From an uncultured Helicobacteraceae bacterium (GTDB lineage: Bacteria > Campylobacterota > Campylobacteria > Campylobacterales > Sulfurimonadaceae), in the NCBI GenBank assembly GCA_903903705.1, contig CAIUZU010000236.1, forward strand, positions 1 through 27,683: a stretch of DNA of 27,683 nucleotides, in the 5' to 3' direction. This document shows, piece by piece, positions 1-6,652 of this stretch. Every line of letters starts with the position of its first letter. The stretch's first letter is position 1. Below the pieces are notes generated by a model. That model saw only the letters and a list, made by a program, of their open reading frames with translations. It ran no database searches and was not told where the DNA came from. Both the position numbers and the translations under genes were made by a program.

Positions 1-113
1 GTGTTTTTCCCCTATATTAAGGGATTTTGTAGTGTTTTTCTAGTGTTTCTGTACCGTTTCTGTACCGTTTCTGTAGTGTTTTTTAGTGTTTCTGAGTCTC
101 TTTAGTGTTTCTG
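1..113. repeat. 11-bp direct repeat (iteron-like) array
   Basis: Near-perfect 11-bp units of the form TAGTGTTTCTG follow one another at about 30, 41, 52, 63, 74 and 84, and again at 103 after an 8-bp interruption. Two units are TACCGTTTCTG, and two have T in place of C or are one base short. A truncated unit at positions 1-10 suggests the array runs off the left edge. The period is close to one helical turn, and the array lies just 3' of the replication helicase gene. That placement suits replication-initiator iterons, a copy-control site or telomere-proximal repeats. The repeats are seen directly; the role is inferred. Confidence 0.75.
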
Positions 114-125
114 AGAATATTTTGT

Positions 126-2015
126 TTAAAAAATATCCTCTATCATCTCTTCAGCAGTTTTTTTACCTGTAAATACGAAAGTTTTTTGATTAAAATAGAA
201 TGTTTTTAATTCTTCATGTTGGTTGATTTGTCTAAATTTTTCACTCTGAGTAAGTTCAATCAACTTCATGACTCCGTCAATGTGTCTATTTTCTTCCCAC
301 TTGAGCTTGATTAGGGTGGCTTGATTTAATACTAAATTCCAGAAGTTACCAAATTTTGGATCGCTTTTTAGAATGTGCTCGATATTTGTAACAACACTGA
401 ACCATTTAAGACTTGTATTTGACAATAGACCTGCTTTGAACTCTTCCATGAACATAGTTTTCATAATTATATTTGTAGCAGGAAATGGAGTTGATTTTTT
501 AGTTTTTAAAGTACCAGACTCTCCATTTATCAAACTCTCAATTTCTGACTTGATTAGTATGATATCTTGGGCATCTTGAATAGCTTCTTCAAGTATCTCA
601 TCTATAGTTTCGACATCTTGACTTCTAAATGCTGTCTTGAGAACTGCTTGAGTAGTAGAAGTTGCATCTTGAATAGCTTTTTTAGTTTTATTTTGAATAG
701 TTGACATGGCTAATTGTTTATTAAACTTGCACATTTTCAAGTGAACCAAAAAAGCATCACGCTCTTTTTCTAATAGCTCTATAAATCCTGTTAGATCTAA
801 ACTCATACCCTGAGCTACTTGAAACAGTGTTTTTGATTTAGTCTCTATTACTGATAAACGCTCGTCGCTTTGATCCATTGGGATTGGTAAATCCTCATTA
901 CTTAAAAAGATACAGTTAGCCGTAAATCTTATCATGTAAGGATTTGTATGCATTGTTCTAATTGAGATATTTTCTTCTGACACTATGAGCTTGATTTTAT
1001 TTGCAATATCTTTATCTTTGTGAAAGTCGCCTTTGACTTCATCAAATGTAATAAATAACTTATCTTCAAGATAACTATTAAAGTTGTCTGATAGGTTTGC
1101 ATTTGTAGCTACAAAACAATTACTCTCATGCATCGCATATTCTATGATTTTAGATGCAAATACACCTTTACCCGTTCTTTGGATACCTTTAAGAATAATT
1201 GCAGTTTTCGTCTTTTTCGCTGTATTTAAAATCGTACTGAGCCAATTCAGCAAAAATACCCTCTCATCTATATATGGAGCTATGTTCTCAAGCAGTGCAT
1301 TGATTATTGGATATCTCTGCGGCATTGATATTTCTACAAATTTTTCAATGTTTAAAATATTTTTTACATGTACATCTAAAAAACCATTTGGCTTATAAGT
1401 ATTGAAAAACTCTCCGTAAAATGCAGGTTTTAAAGGTGCAAATTCTTTGATATACGGTTTAAAATTTCTTAGTATAGTAGTTCTAAGTTTTGTGTCTATA
1501 TGTACGCCTGCAAGTTTTTTAGACTCAAGGTCGATGTATTTATTTATAGTTGCAGGTTTGAATCTATCAGTTCTGATGCGGTCATGCTCTACACCGTCTT
1601 TATCGATATCCACATACCTTGATATTCTCACATACATATCAGTGATAGCATCATAGAAAAGAGTAGCTTTCCCGAGTCTATCATAAGAAGCGTTTTTTTT
1701 GGCATATTTAAAATAAGCCGCCTCCAGCTCGCTTAATTTTTCATCTAATTTTGCAGATCCCTCATATCTTTTTTCAATCTCTTTTTTTTCTTCTAAAAAC
1801 GCATTAAATATTAAAGATGATTTATTGTCATTATGAAGTTTATTTTCTTCTCGGATTTGATTCACATCTACAAGGTATTTAGGCACTTCATCAAAATAAT
1901 CATCACTCGGCGTTAAACTTTTTTTTGCACTCTCTTTTATAGCCTGAATTTTTGAAGTAATAGAGTTAGCCTGTTGCGTCACATTATTGTTTTGCTGCTC
2001 TGTCACGGTACTCAT
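126..2015 (-). CDS. SF3/DUF5906-type replication helicase (P4/D5-like)
   Basis: This 629-aa protein looks like the DNA helicase half of a phage/plasmid replication system. A Walker A motif (GIQRTGKG, residues 277-284) is followed by a Walker B (LFITFDE, 320-326), a sensor-1-like segment (FLSNEDLPIP, 370-379) and an arginine in DERLSVIE (about 386). This is the order of the P4/D5/DUF5906 superfamily 3 core. The N-terminal 200 residues and the C-terminal 230 residues are not recognised. Its ATG overlaps the stop of the upstream primase gene (ATGA, 2012-2015), so the two are translationally coupled and probably act together in origin unwinding and priming. It lies next to the 11-bp repeats at the left edge. 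Family is confident; the exact replication mechanism is inferred. Confidence 0.85.
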   Translation of the reverse strand: MSTVTEQQNNNVTQQANSITSKIQAIKESAKKSLTPSDDYFDEVPKYLVDVNQIREENKLHNDNKSSLIFNAFLEEKKEIEKRYEGSAKLDEKLSELEAAYFKYAKKNASYDRLGKATLFYDAITDMYVRISRYVDIDKDGVEHDRIRTDRFKPATINKYIDLESKKLAGVHIDTKLRTTILRNFKPYIKEFAPLKPAFYGEFFNTYKPNGFLDVHVKNILNIEKFVEISMPQRYPIINALLENIAPYIDERVFLLNWLSTILNTAKKTKTAIILKGIQRTGKGVFASKIIEYAMHESNCFVATNANLSDNFNSYLEDKLFITFDEVKGDFHKDKDIANKIKLIVSEENISIRTMHTNPYMIRFTANCIFLSNEDLPIPMDQSDERLSVIETKSKTLFQVAQGMSLDLTGFIELLEKERDAFLVHLKMCKFNKQLAMSTIQNKTKKAIQDATSTTQAVLKTAFRSQDVETIDEILEEAIQDAQDIILIKSEIESLINGESGTLKTKKSTPFPATNIIMKTMFMEEFKAGLLSNTSLKWFSVVTNIEHILKSDPKFGNFWNLVLNQATLIKLKWEENRHIDGVMKLIELTQSEKFRQINQHEELKTFYFNQKTFVFTGKKTAEEMIEDIF

Positions 2016-3058
2016 TTGCTCTCTCCAGATTGTAGATAATCCACAAAATCAAGACCACTATTAAAATCTAAAAAGTTATTGATCTGCAGACCTGATTGAG
2101 ATACAAAACTCTCATGAGCTTTAGCTCCTGCCTTGTCTCCGTCAAACATTCCAACGATGCTGTATCCTCTTTCGTGGTAGCCTCTAATATATGCTATTAA
2201 ACTATCACTTATCTTGTTTGATGAACTCTCAAGAGTGATAAAGGGTACTGAATAAATAAGAGCATTTAAACCATTTTTTATGCCCTCTCCGACTATCAAA
2301 AACTTATCGGCATCTGACTTATTTAAAATTGTTTCAACTTCTTTTTTAAAAGGGTAAAGGAAATTATCGCCTCTATTGTGCGAGTTTTTATAAATGTATT
2401 TTGGGTTGTCCCATTTGTCGTAGTTCTCTGGTTTATTTGGTCTGTATGCAATTATGTCAACTATTTTGTTTGTATCGTCTTTTAGTATAATGCTTAAACA
2501 TTTAAAGAAATCGTTCCAACCTAAAATATGAGTAAAAAGATAATCAATTTTTCTTTTATATTCTGCAGGTAATTTTGTCGTTTCAAATAGTTTTGAAAAC
2601 TCTTTTAACACCAATAATTCTATGAGATTATTATTTTTATCAAGATGTTCAACAGGTTTCTTAGAACCCACTGCTTTAAGCTCTAAAGATCCTATATAAC
2701 CGAGCTTTTGAAAGTCAATAACCTTTTTTGACTCAGCTTCCTCTTTTCTTTTTATCTGTAGAGCAGGGTCAACCGTGTAAGTATCAAGTGAGCTTAACTC
2801 TTTTAGTCTATCTATACCTGCTTTTGTATCAAGTTTTTCAAAATACATAACAAGGTCAAGAACTGAACCGCCTGTAATGTCTCCGTTGAAGTTACTAAAA
2901 ATTTGTTTTGCAGGATTTATGACGATGCTTGAGTCATTTTTATATTTATAATTCGCACCGTTCTTAATAAGTTCGCCGTACATTTCGGCTACTGTTACGA
3001 TATCAAGAGATTGTTTTAACTGGTCGACAGTAGGTTCTTTGTTCATATTATTGCTCAT
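2012..3058 (-). CDS. DnaG-like primase with TOPRIM domain, cysteine-free N-terminal domain
   Basis: The protein has 348 aa. Residues 10-75 resemble the CHC2 domain of DnaG primases, ending in a TGGSVLDLVMYF segment, but no zinc-ligand cysteines are present there; the only cysteine lies much further on, in FFKCL. A TOPRIM domain follows: a glutamate in IVGEGIKNG (about 258) and DxD in MFDGDKAG (about 306-308). TOPRIM primases make RNA primers, so with the coupled helicase gene downstream this forms a self-contained replication module. The CHC2-like assignment is weaker than the TOPRIM call. A hairpin (3127-3150) separates it from the upstream RHH gene, so it may have its own promoter in the AT-rich stretch 3060-3088. 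Confidence 0.82.
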   Translation of the reverse strand: MSNNMNKEPTVDQLKQSLDIVTVAEMYGELIKNGANYKYKNDSSIVINPAKQIFSNFNGDITGGSVLDLVMYFEKLDTKAGIDRLKELSSLDTYTVDPALQIKRKEEAESKKVIDFQKLGYIGSLELKAVGSKKPVEHLDKNNNLIELLVLKEFSKLFETTKLPAEYKRKIDYLFTHILGWNDFFKCLSIILKDDTNKIVDIIAYRPNKPENYDKWDNPKYIYKNSHNRGDNFLYPFKKEVETILNKSDADKFLIVGEGIKNGLNALIYSVPFITLESSSNKISDSLIAYIRGYHERGYSIVGMFDGDKAGAKAHESFVSQSGLQINNFLDFNSGLDFVDYLQSGESK

Positions 3059-3088
3059 TTAATTTTATTGTTTTTTTAGTTTTAAATA

Positions 3089-3122
3089 GCTACAATACGA
3101 ACAACCACGAACGGCTTGTAGC
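3089..3122. promoter_or_regulatory. Inverted repeat enclosing tandem ACGAAC repeats upstream of primase
   Basis: GCTACAA (3089-3095) and TTGTAGC (3116-3122) form a 7-bp inverted repeat. Between them ACGAAC occurs twice, at 3097 and 3107, a 10-bp period. The element lies immediately upstream of the replication operon. It could be an initiator or regulator binding site, or a leader hairpin. No function can be shown from sequence alone. Confidence 0.4.
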
Positions 3123-3126
3123 CATT

Positions 3127-3150
3127 AAGGGTAAACTAAAATTTACCCTT
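3127..3150. terminator. Hairpin between RHH gene and primase
   Basis: A perfect 9-bp stem AAGGGTAAA / TTTACCCTT surrounds a 6-nt loop. It lies 11 bp past the stop of the RHH gene. The U-tract is poor in either direction (TCTTACTTT on the plus side), so it may be a weak terminator or attenuator. It separates the regulatory genes from the replication genes. Confidence 0.5.
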
Positions 3151-3160
3151 TCTTACTTTA

Positions 3161-3361
3161 TTATCTCATCATATTATTCTTAAGAAAATTCTCTATTAAA
3201 ACTTGAATTGTTAAAGATTTATTCAATCTATTTTTTTTACAAAATACATCAAAATCATGTAGTACATCAGCACTTAAAGTATGTGTAATTTTCTGTTTTT
3301 TATACTCAAGCGGAAATAAACTCATATCTCTTGGTGTTGTGTAATCTAAATTCTCGTCCAT
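3161..3361 (-). CDS. Small ribbon-helix-helix-like DNA-binding protein
   Basis: The product is 66 aa. The second in-frame ATG (3361) is chosen because a GGAG Shine-Dalgarno sequence lies 8 nt before it, inside the first codons of the longer 71-aa version, and nothing similar precedes the earlier ATG at 3376. The C-terminal part, HTLSADVLHDFDVFCKKNR then a predicted helix LTIQVLIENFL, has the strand-helix-helix pattern of CopG/Arc-type regulators. It sits between the Cro-side regulators and the replication genes on the same strand, so a role in copy or replication control is plausible but inferred. Target sites are not identified. Confidence 0.65.
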   Translation of the reverse strand: MDENLDYTTPRDMSLFPLEYKKQKITHTLSADVLHDFDVFCKKNRLNKSLTIQVLIENFLKNNMMR

Positions 3362-3443
3362 TTTAAGAAACTCCATAAATAAATATTCAGTATGCTATTA
3401 CATAAGGGCTTAATATATGTTTAAAAGTAATACATTCGCAAAG

Positions 3444-3938
3444 CTATTTAAAATTAAAAAAATACTCCTTTTCTTGAAATTCACTCTTTTTATTTTGGTT
3501 AATTATCTCTTGAATACTTCTAAGAGACAGTCCGTATTCATTTGCCAACTTTTGATATCTGTAACCTTTTTTATGGTTATCATACCTAATGCACATATCT
3601 CTTTTGTAGATAAGATACTCATTGAACTGTGGAATAAGTTCTGTATCTTTTTTGTACTTTTGTTTAAAACTTTCTAGCGATATGTCGCTATTTTGCAGAT
3701 CTGATATAACAAAAGCTAAAAGAGCAACCTGCTCTTGAGATAATTTTTTATTGATTCCTCGTGCGGAATTTCTTTTATCCGTATCGTAGTATTCATCTCT
3801 AAAAGAGTGATAGTCTTGTTCTGTTATCTCATAGTTGCCTTCAAACATAGTCGCTTTTAAATACCCCTTACGAATGTAATAGTTGACATTACTTCGTTCA
3901 GTTCCTAAAAAAAAGGCTATATCTGAGGTTGTGTACAT
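3444..3938 (-). CDS. Two-HTH DNA-binding protein (MerR/excisionase-like N-terminus, Mor-like C-terminus)
   Basis: In this 164-aa protein, residues 1-50 (TTSDIAFFLGTERSNVNYYI then KGYLKATMFEGNYEITEQDY) look like a winged-helix/HTH_17 excisionase-type domain. Residues about 120-150 (YQKLANEYGLSLRSIQEIINQ) look like a second helix-turn-helix of the Mor/sigma-region-4 type. The start codon overlaps the stop of the Cro-like gene (TAATG at 3936-3940), so it is co-expressed with it. Its place in the early leftward operon suggests a transcription activator of later genes, by analogy with phage early operons. That role is inferred; the exact family is not recognised. Confidence 0.65.
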   Translation of the reverse strand: MYTTSDIAFFLGTERSNVNYYIRKGYLKATMFEGNYEITEQDYHSFRDEYYDTDKRNSARGINKKLSQEQVALLAFVISDLQNSDISLESFKQKYKKDTELIPQFNEYLIYKRDMCIRYDNHKKGYRYQKLANEYGLSLRSIQEIINQNKKSEFQEKEYFFNFK

Positions 3939-4144
3939 TATTTGTTATTTTCCTTTAGTTCTTGAACTTGTACCCAAGTTCTAGCAGGAATGCCTAAAGC
4001 GTCTTCAATTAAAACCGCTTTTTTAAGTGTAGGCACTGAATAACCGCTTTTATATTTTTGAGCCATATCCCGAGTTACTTGAGCAACTTCGGCTAATTCA
4101 AGTGGGGAAATGCTTTTAATTATTTTTATATAATTTTCATTCAT
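3938..4144 (-). CDS. Cro-like HTH regulator
   Basis: The 68-aa product contains a helix-turn-helix: ISPLELAEVAQVTRDMAQKYKSG, in which LAEVAQVTRDMAQKY is the HTH. ATG 4144 is preferred over the upstream ATG at 4243, because the longer form would run through the whole divergent promoter/operator region. The Shine-Dalgarno is poor and the distance from the likely promoter is short. It is divergent from the S24 repressor gene, the classic cI/cro arrangement, and heads the leftward operon with the two-HTH gene. A 17-bp dyad (4153-4169) lies directly upstream and probably controls its promoter. The Cro role is inferred from context. Confidence 0.72.
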   Translation of the reverse strand: MNENYIKIIKSISPLELAEVAQVTRDMAQKYKSGYSVPTLKKAVLIEDALGIPARTWVQVQELKENNK

Positions 4145-4152
4145 GCTTGCGA

Positions 4153-4169
4153 GTATAATTAATTTATAC
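4153..4169. promoter_or_regulatory. 17-bp operator candidate O1 (cro side)
   Basis: GTATAATTAATTTATAC is a dyad GTATAA-N5-TTATAC directly upstream of the Cro-like gene. It overlaps AT-rich sequence that could serve as the leftward -10 box. Exactly matching dyads recur at 4225, 4948 and 21422, which supports its being a real protein binding site. Confidence 0.7.
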
Positions 4170-4203
4170 TTAAAAATCATTAAAGCTAAATAATGCTCAT
4201 TGC

Positions 4204-4220
4204 GAATAATTAAATTATTC
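4204..4220. promoter_or_regulatory. 17-bp operator candidate O2 (variant)
   Basis: GAATAATTAAATTATTC is a 17-bp perfect dyad around a central A. It differs from the GTATAA-N5-TTATAC consensus by one symmetric substitution. It lies between O1 and O3 in the divergent intergenic region. The three-site layout recalls lambda-like operators, but the binding protein is inferred. Confidence 0.5.
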
Positions 4221-4224
4221 CTAT

Positions 4225-4241
4225 GTATAATATAATTATAC
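4225..4241. promoter_or_regulatory. 17-bp operator candidate O3 overlapping the repressor promoter
   Basis: GTATAATATAATTATAC is an exact copy of the dyad GTATAA-N5-TTATAC. It contains a TATAAT -10 box (4226-4231) pointing toward the repressor gene, which starts at 4259. Occupation would block repressor transcription, suggesting autoregulation or Cro action. Confidence 0.7.
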
Positions 4242-4258
4242 ATTCAAGGAGTTATATT

Positions 4259-4948
4259 GTGTTTAACGATAATTTAAAAAAATATAGAGGCTTAAAAGGG
4301 CTTACACAAGAACAATTAGCGGCTAAAATAAATAATATTCTTATCGATAGAGACTATAAAAAAAGTAATGTTCAATCTTGGGAACGAGATGTAAGTCCAA
4401 AATTAGAAGTTATAACCGCAATAGCCGATATATTGAATATACCTGAGCAGTTTTTGTTCGACGATAGCAAAGAAACAATAAATAAAATAATAAGCAAAGA
4501 AGCTCCATCATTGAAAATGATTGTAGAGCATACCTTGAAAATTCCTCTTTTAGATGGTTATGTCGGTGCAGGTAGTACAGGTATGATTGATAGATTTGCT
4601 GTAAATGATTATGTTTATATAGACAATTTATCCATAAAACCAAAATACGCAAATCAAACGATCATAGCTCTAACCGTTAAAGGTGACAGCATGAAACCGT
4701 ATGTTGATGATGATGATATGGTTTTGTTTCATCCTATCGAGGACGGACAGTATCATCTTAGTGATGGTAAATATATTATTCGAACCATTAACGGCATAAT
4801 GGTTAAAAATCTGTCTTTTAGAAGCAATGGTGATATAGTTATATCATCATGTAATAAAGGCTATAGCGATGAGATCATCAAAAGTTTTGAGAGTCAGGAG
4901 TGTCTTGATATACTTGGAATTGTAGTAGGTAGAATTTTAAAGAGTTAG
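4259..4948 (+). CDS. CI/LexA-like phage repressor (HTH + S24 peptidase)
   Basis: The product has 229 aa from GTG 4259, chosen because GGAG lies 7 nt upstream; the upstream ATG at 4223 would translate the operator region. Residues 1-65 form an HTH (YRGLKGLTQEQLAAKI, then SNVQSWERD recognition part). The C-terminus is an S24 self-cleaving peptidase: Ala-Gly candidate cleavage site in GYVGAG (about 104-105), catalytic Ser in VKGDSM (144) and catalytic Lys in GIMVKNL (183), the usual spacing of about 39 residues. Such repressors hold a prophage silent until RecA-promoted autocleavage after DNA damage. It is divergent from the Cro-like gene and flanked by 17-bp dyads. The stop codon shares one base with a dyad ahead of vapD. 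Confidence 0.93.
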   Translation: MFNDNLKKYRGLKGLTQEQLAAKINNILIDRDYKKSNVQSWERDVSPKLEVITAIADILNIPEQFLFDDSKETINKIISKEAPSLKMIVEHTLKIPLLDGYVGAGSTGMIDRFAVNDYVYIDNLSIKPKYANQTIIALTVKGDSMKPYVDDDDMVLFHPIEDGQYHLSDGKYIIRTINGIMVKNLSFRSNGDIVISSCNKGYSDEIIKSFESQECLDILGIVVGRILKS

Positions 4949-4964
4949 TATAAAAGTGTTATAC
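4948..4964. promoter_or_regulatory. 17-bp operator candidate upstream of vapD
   Basis: GTATAAAAGTGTTATAC is an exact GTATAA-N5-TTATAC dyad. It lies between the repressor stop and the vapD Shine-Dalgarno sequence and would overlap or sit just behind a vapD promoter. It suggests that the prophage repressor or Cro also controls vapD. Confidence 0.68.
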
Positions 4965-4982
4965 TTTCACAAAGGAAAAAAT

Positions 4983-5273
4983 ATGTATGCAGTAACATTC
5001 GATATAGACACAAATTGCTTAGGCGACCAATACCACAATGATTCAAGCACTAATGCTTATGGAGATATTCGCAAGTTCATGGAAGCCAATAATTTTGCTT
5101 GGCAACAAGGAAGCGTATATTTTGGAAATGATAAAATAACTGCAGTAACTTGCGTTCTTACGATTCAACAACTAGCAAAAAAATATCCATGGTTTACGGC
5201 TTGTGTAAAAGATGTTCGTATGCTTCGTATAGAAGAGAATAACGATCTTATGCCTGCTCTTGGACTAGTTTAA
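4983..5273 (+). CDS. vapD: VapD-family endoribonuclease (Cas2-like fold)
   Basis: The 96-aa product matches the VapD family over its whole length: N-terminal MYAVTFDIDTNCL, central WQQGSVYFG, AVTCVL, and the C-terminal block RMLRIEENNDLMP. ATG 4983 is chosen because AAGGA lies 8 nt upstream and family members begin at this methionine. VapD proteins are Cas2-related RNases that act as toxins in some toxin-antitoxin loci and are common on Campylobacterota plasmids (family knowledge). No VapX-like antitoxin gene is seen beside it. A 17-bp operator-like dyad precedes it and an intrinsic terminator follows at 5301-5332. It may serve in plasmid maintenance or host take-over; this is inferred. Confidence 0.92.
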   Translation: MYAVTFDIDTNCLGDQYHNDSSTNAYGDIRKFMEANNFAWQQGSVYFGNDKITAVTCVLTIQQLAKKYPWFTACVKDVRMLRIEENNDLMPALGLV

Positions 5274-5282
5274 AAAAAAAGC

Positions 5283-5372
5283 GTGTCTTAGCTGCAGAGC
5301 AAAAGCATGGCTCTCCGGTAATGCTTTTTTTTGTGACTTTCCCTGGCACAAAGATTGTGACTCAATAAGCTA
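5283..5372 (+). repeat. GTGAC-24 repeat element, copy A (internally shortened)
   Basis: Boxes begin at 5283 (GTGT), 5307 (ATGGC), 5333 (GTGAC) and 5357 (GTGAC): steps of 24, 26 and 24 bp. The first half carries AGCTGCAGAGCAAAA and CTCTCCGG as in copy D. The second half, from TTTTTGTGAC to ATTGTGACTCAATAAG, matches copy E. Copy A therefore looks like D and E joined with the zinc-ribbon coding spacer removed. It overlaps the stop of the minus-strand gene at 5362. Confidence 0.65.
5301..5332 (+). terminator. Intrinsic terminator after vapD
   Basis: Stem AAAAGCAT (5301-5308) pairs with ATGCTTTT (5321-5328) around a 12-nt loop and runs into a T tract to 5332. It is 28 bp beyond the vapD stop and embedded in repeat copy A. 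Confidence 0.75.
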
Positions 5373-6180
5373 CTTTTGACAGCTCTTGAAAAAAAACATT
5401 AAGCGTAATTCCGCCTTGATCATTGTATCTTGCTTGGTCAAATTTTCTATTGGATGAACCACCTATTTTATATAACTCTTTGATATCGCTTACCGATAAA
5501 GTATTTTTCATAACTTTTATAGCATCTTCTTTTTTAACAGACCCTTTGTAAGAAACTTTCGTTTGAGATGGATTATCTATATTTGTAGGTACTATTTCTA
5601 TTGTAACGGTTTTAAAATCAGTATATAAAAATGTTTGATAAACTGTATCAATGAAAGCTCTGTGTATATCTGCTTTTATCCACTCAGACTCATCAATGGA
5701 GTGATATTTAATATATAAAACTACACTATTATTAGATATAGTTTTTATATCGTAATTACCTCCCCACTGCTCCATAACATCTGATACATTATTGAGTTTA
5801 TTGACTGTTACAAGCGGTTCTTCTCTTGGCAACTCTAATTTTTTATTACACCATTGTATAACTTCACTAAAATATAGGTCTTCATTTTTTGTTCTTGTAA
5901 ATTCATCCATACAGTTTTTATAACTGTCTTTTAGTTTTTCATCCCATTTGTTTGATTTTATAAAAACCTCACTTAGCAAAATTTGTGTTTTTTCATCTTG
6001 CACTTTATAATTTTTAAGAGTCATTTTCTCTATGTCAATTTTTTCTTTTTTATGACTCGTTGGCTCTATCAACTCTTTTTTAACAGGTGTTTGTTGCTCT
6101 TGAGGCAGTAAGCTTCCCAATATTCCAAGAGCAAAAAAGCCTACAACTAAATACATCAACCATTTTTTTAACTTAGCCAT
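5362..6180 (-). CDS. Membrane-anchored protein of unknown function
   Basis: The product is 272 aa. ATG 6180 is preferred because AAGGGA precedes it closely; the upstream ATG at 6198 lacks such a site. Residues 1-28 (AKLKKWLMYLVVGFFALGILGSLL) form a signal anchor. The rest is hydrophilic, first Lys/Glu-rich and then mixed, consistent with a periplasmic domain. No family is recognised. It is a lone minus-strand gene between the immunity region and the late operon, the typical place of a lysogenic-conversion 'moron'. A TATAAT box on the minus strand (6215-6210) gives it its own promoter. Its 3' end overlaps repeat copy A. Confidence 0.7.
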   Translation of the reverse strand: MAKLKKWLMYLVVGFFALGILGSLLPQEQQTPVKKELIEPTSHKKEKIDIEKMTLKNYKVQDEKTQILLSEVFIKSNKWDEKLKDSYKNCMDEFTRTKNEDLYFSEVIQWCNKKLELPREEPLVTVNKLNNVSDVMEQWGGNYDIKTISNNSVVLYIKYHSIDESEWIKADIHRAFIDTVYQTFLYTDFKTVTIEIVPTNIDNPSQTKVSYKGSVKKEDAIKVMKNTLSVSDIKELYKIGGSSNRKFDQARYNDQGGITLNVFFQELSKVAY

Positions 6181-6209
6181 AACATTCCCTTGTACCATAT
6201 ATTTATCAG

Positions 6210-6215
6210 ATTATA
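6210..6215 (-). promoter_or_regulatory. -10 box of the anchored-protein gene
   Basis: TATAAT reads on the minus strand about 30 bp before the chosen start at 6180. The -35 region is not distinct, as is common in Campylobacterota promoters. Confidence 0.45.
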
Positions 6216-6229
6216 ACAAAAAAACCACA

Positions 6230-6259
6230 TTGAATAATCCACCCAACATTTAATAAAAT
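6230..6259 (+). promoter_or_regulatory. Candidate late-operon promoter
   Basis: TTGAAT (6230-6235) and TAAAAT (6254-6259) are 18 bp apart and lie about 30 bp before the first gene of the tail operon. In such AT-rich DNA this match is weak evidence. No 17-bp operator dyad lies here, so the late genes may be driven by an activator instead. Confidence 0.3.
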
Positions 6260-6289
6260 TTATCTTCAAAATCAAAATTTAGGTTCATA

Positions 6290-6652
6290 ATGTCAGAAAG
6301 AATTTTTGAAAAAACGGTTGATGTCTATTTTCAGTACGGTGTACTTGGAGTAACCATTGTGTTGCTGATGCTAATCTCAAGCGTTTTGTTGTTCCAAATC
6401 CTCAAAGATAAAAAAAGTGATGAGCAACTTTCTGATGCTCTTCAAAAAACTACAGACAATCAAGAGAAATTCGTTTTGATGTATCAAGAAAGTCAAAAAC
6501 AACACAAAGAAATAGTTGGTATTTTAAATGAAACTTTAGAAATTGAGCGAGCAAATACTAAAGAGTGTTACATAGGCGTAGTCAACAAAATAGATAAAAT
6601 GCACTTAGGTCAAGAACGTCTGTTAGATTTGTTAAAAAGAGACAACAAATGA
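6290..6652 (+). CDS. Small membrane protein, holin candidate
   Basis: In this 120-aa protein one membrane segment (about 17-39, GVLGVTIVLLMLISSVLLFQ) is followed by a long charged coiled-coil-like tail. The start of the membrane part, FQYGVLGVTIVLLML, resembles BhlA/UviB-type holin-like proteins. The stop overlaps the start of the gpV gene (ATGA, 6649-6652), so it opens the tail operon. In R-type pyocin loci a holin also precedes the tail genes (known). The holin role is inferred; a structural or chaperone role cannot be excluded. Confidence 0.5.
   Translation: MSERIFEKTVDVYFQYGVLGVTIVLLMLISSVLLFQILKDKKSDEQLSDALQKTTDNQEKFVLMYQESQKQHKEIVGILNETLEIERANTKECYIGVVNKIDKMHLGQERLLDLLKRDNK

Noticed and set aside
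3417..3677. Plus-strand 86-aa reading frame
   Set aside because: It is antisense to the two-HTH gene, has a Phe/Leu-rich composition typical of a shadow frame, and lacks a Shine-Dalgarno sequence.
3938..4243. Long 101-aa form of the Cro-like gene and 241-aa form of the repressor
   Set aside because: Both would translate through the shared promoter/operator region. Internal starts (4144 ATG, 4259 GTG) fit better, the latter with a good Shine-Dalgarno.
6230..6259. 17-bp operator at the late promoter
   Set aside because: No GTATAA-N5-TTATAC dyad was found upstream of the tail operon, so direct repressor control of the late genes cannot be claimed.
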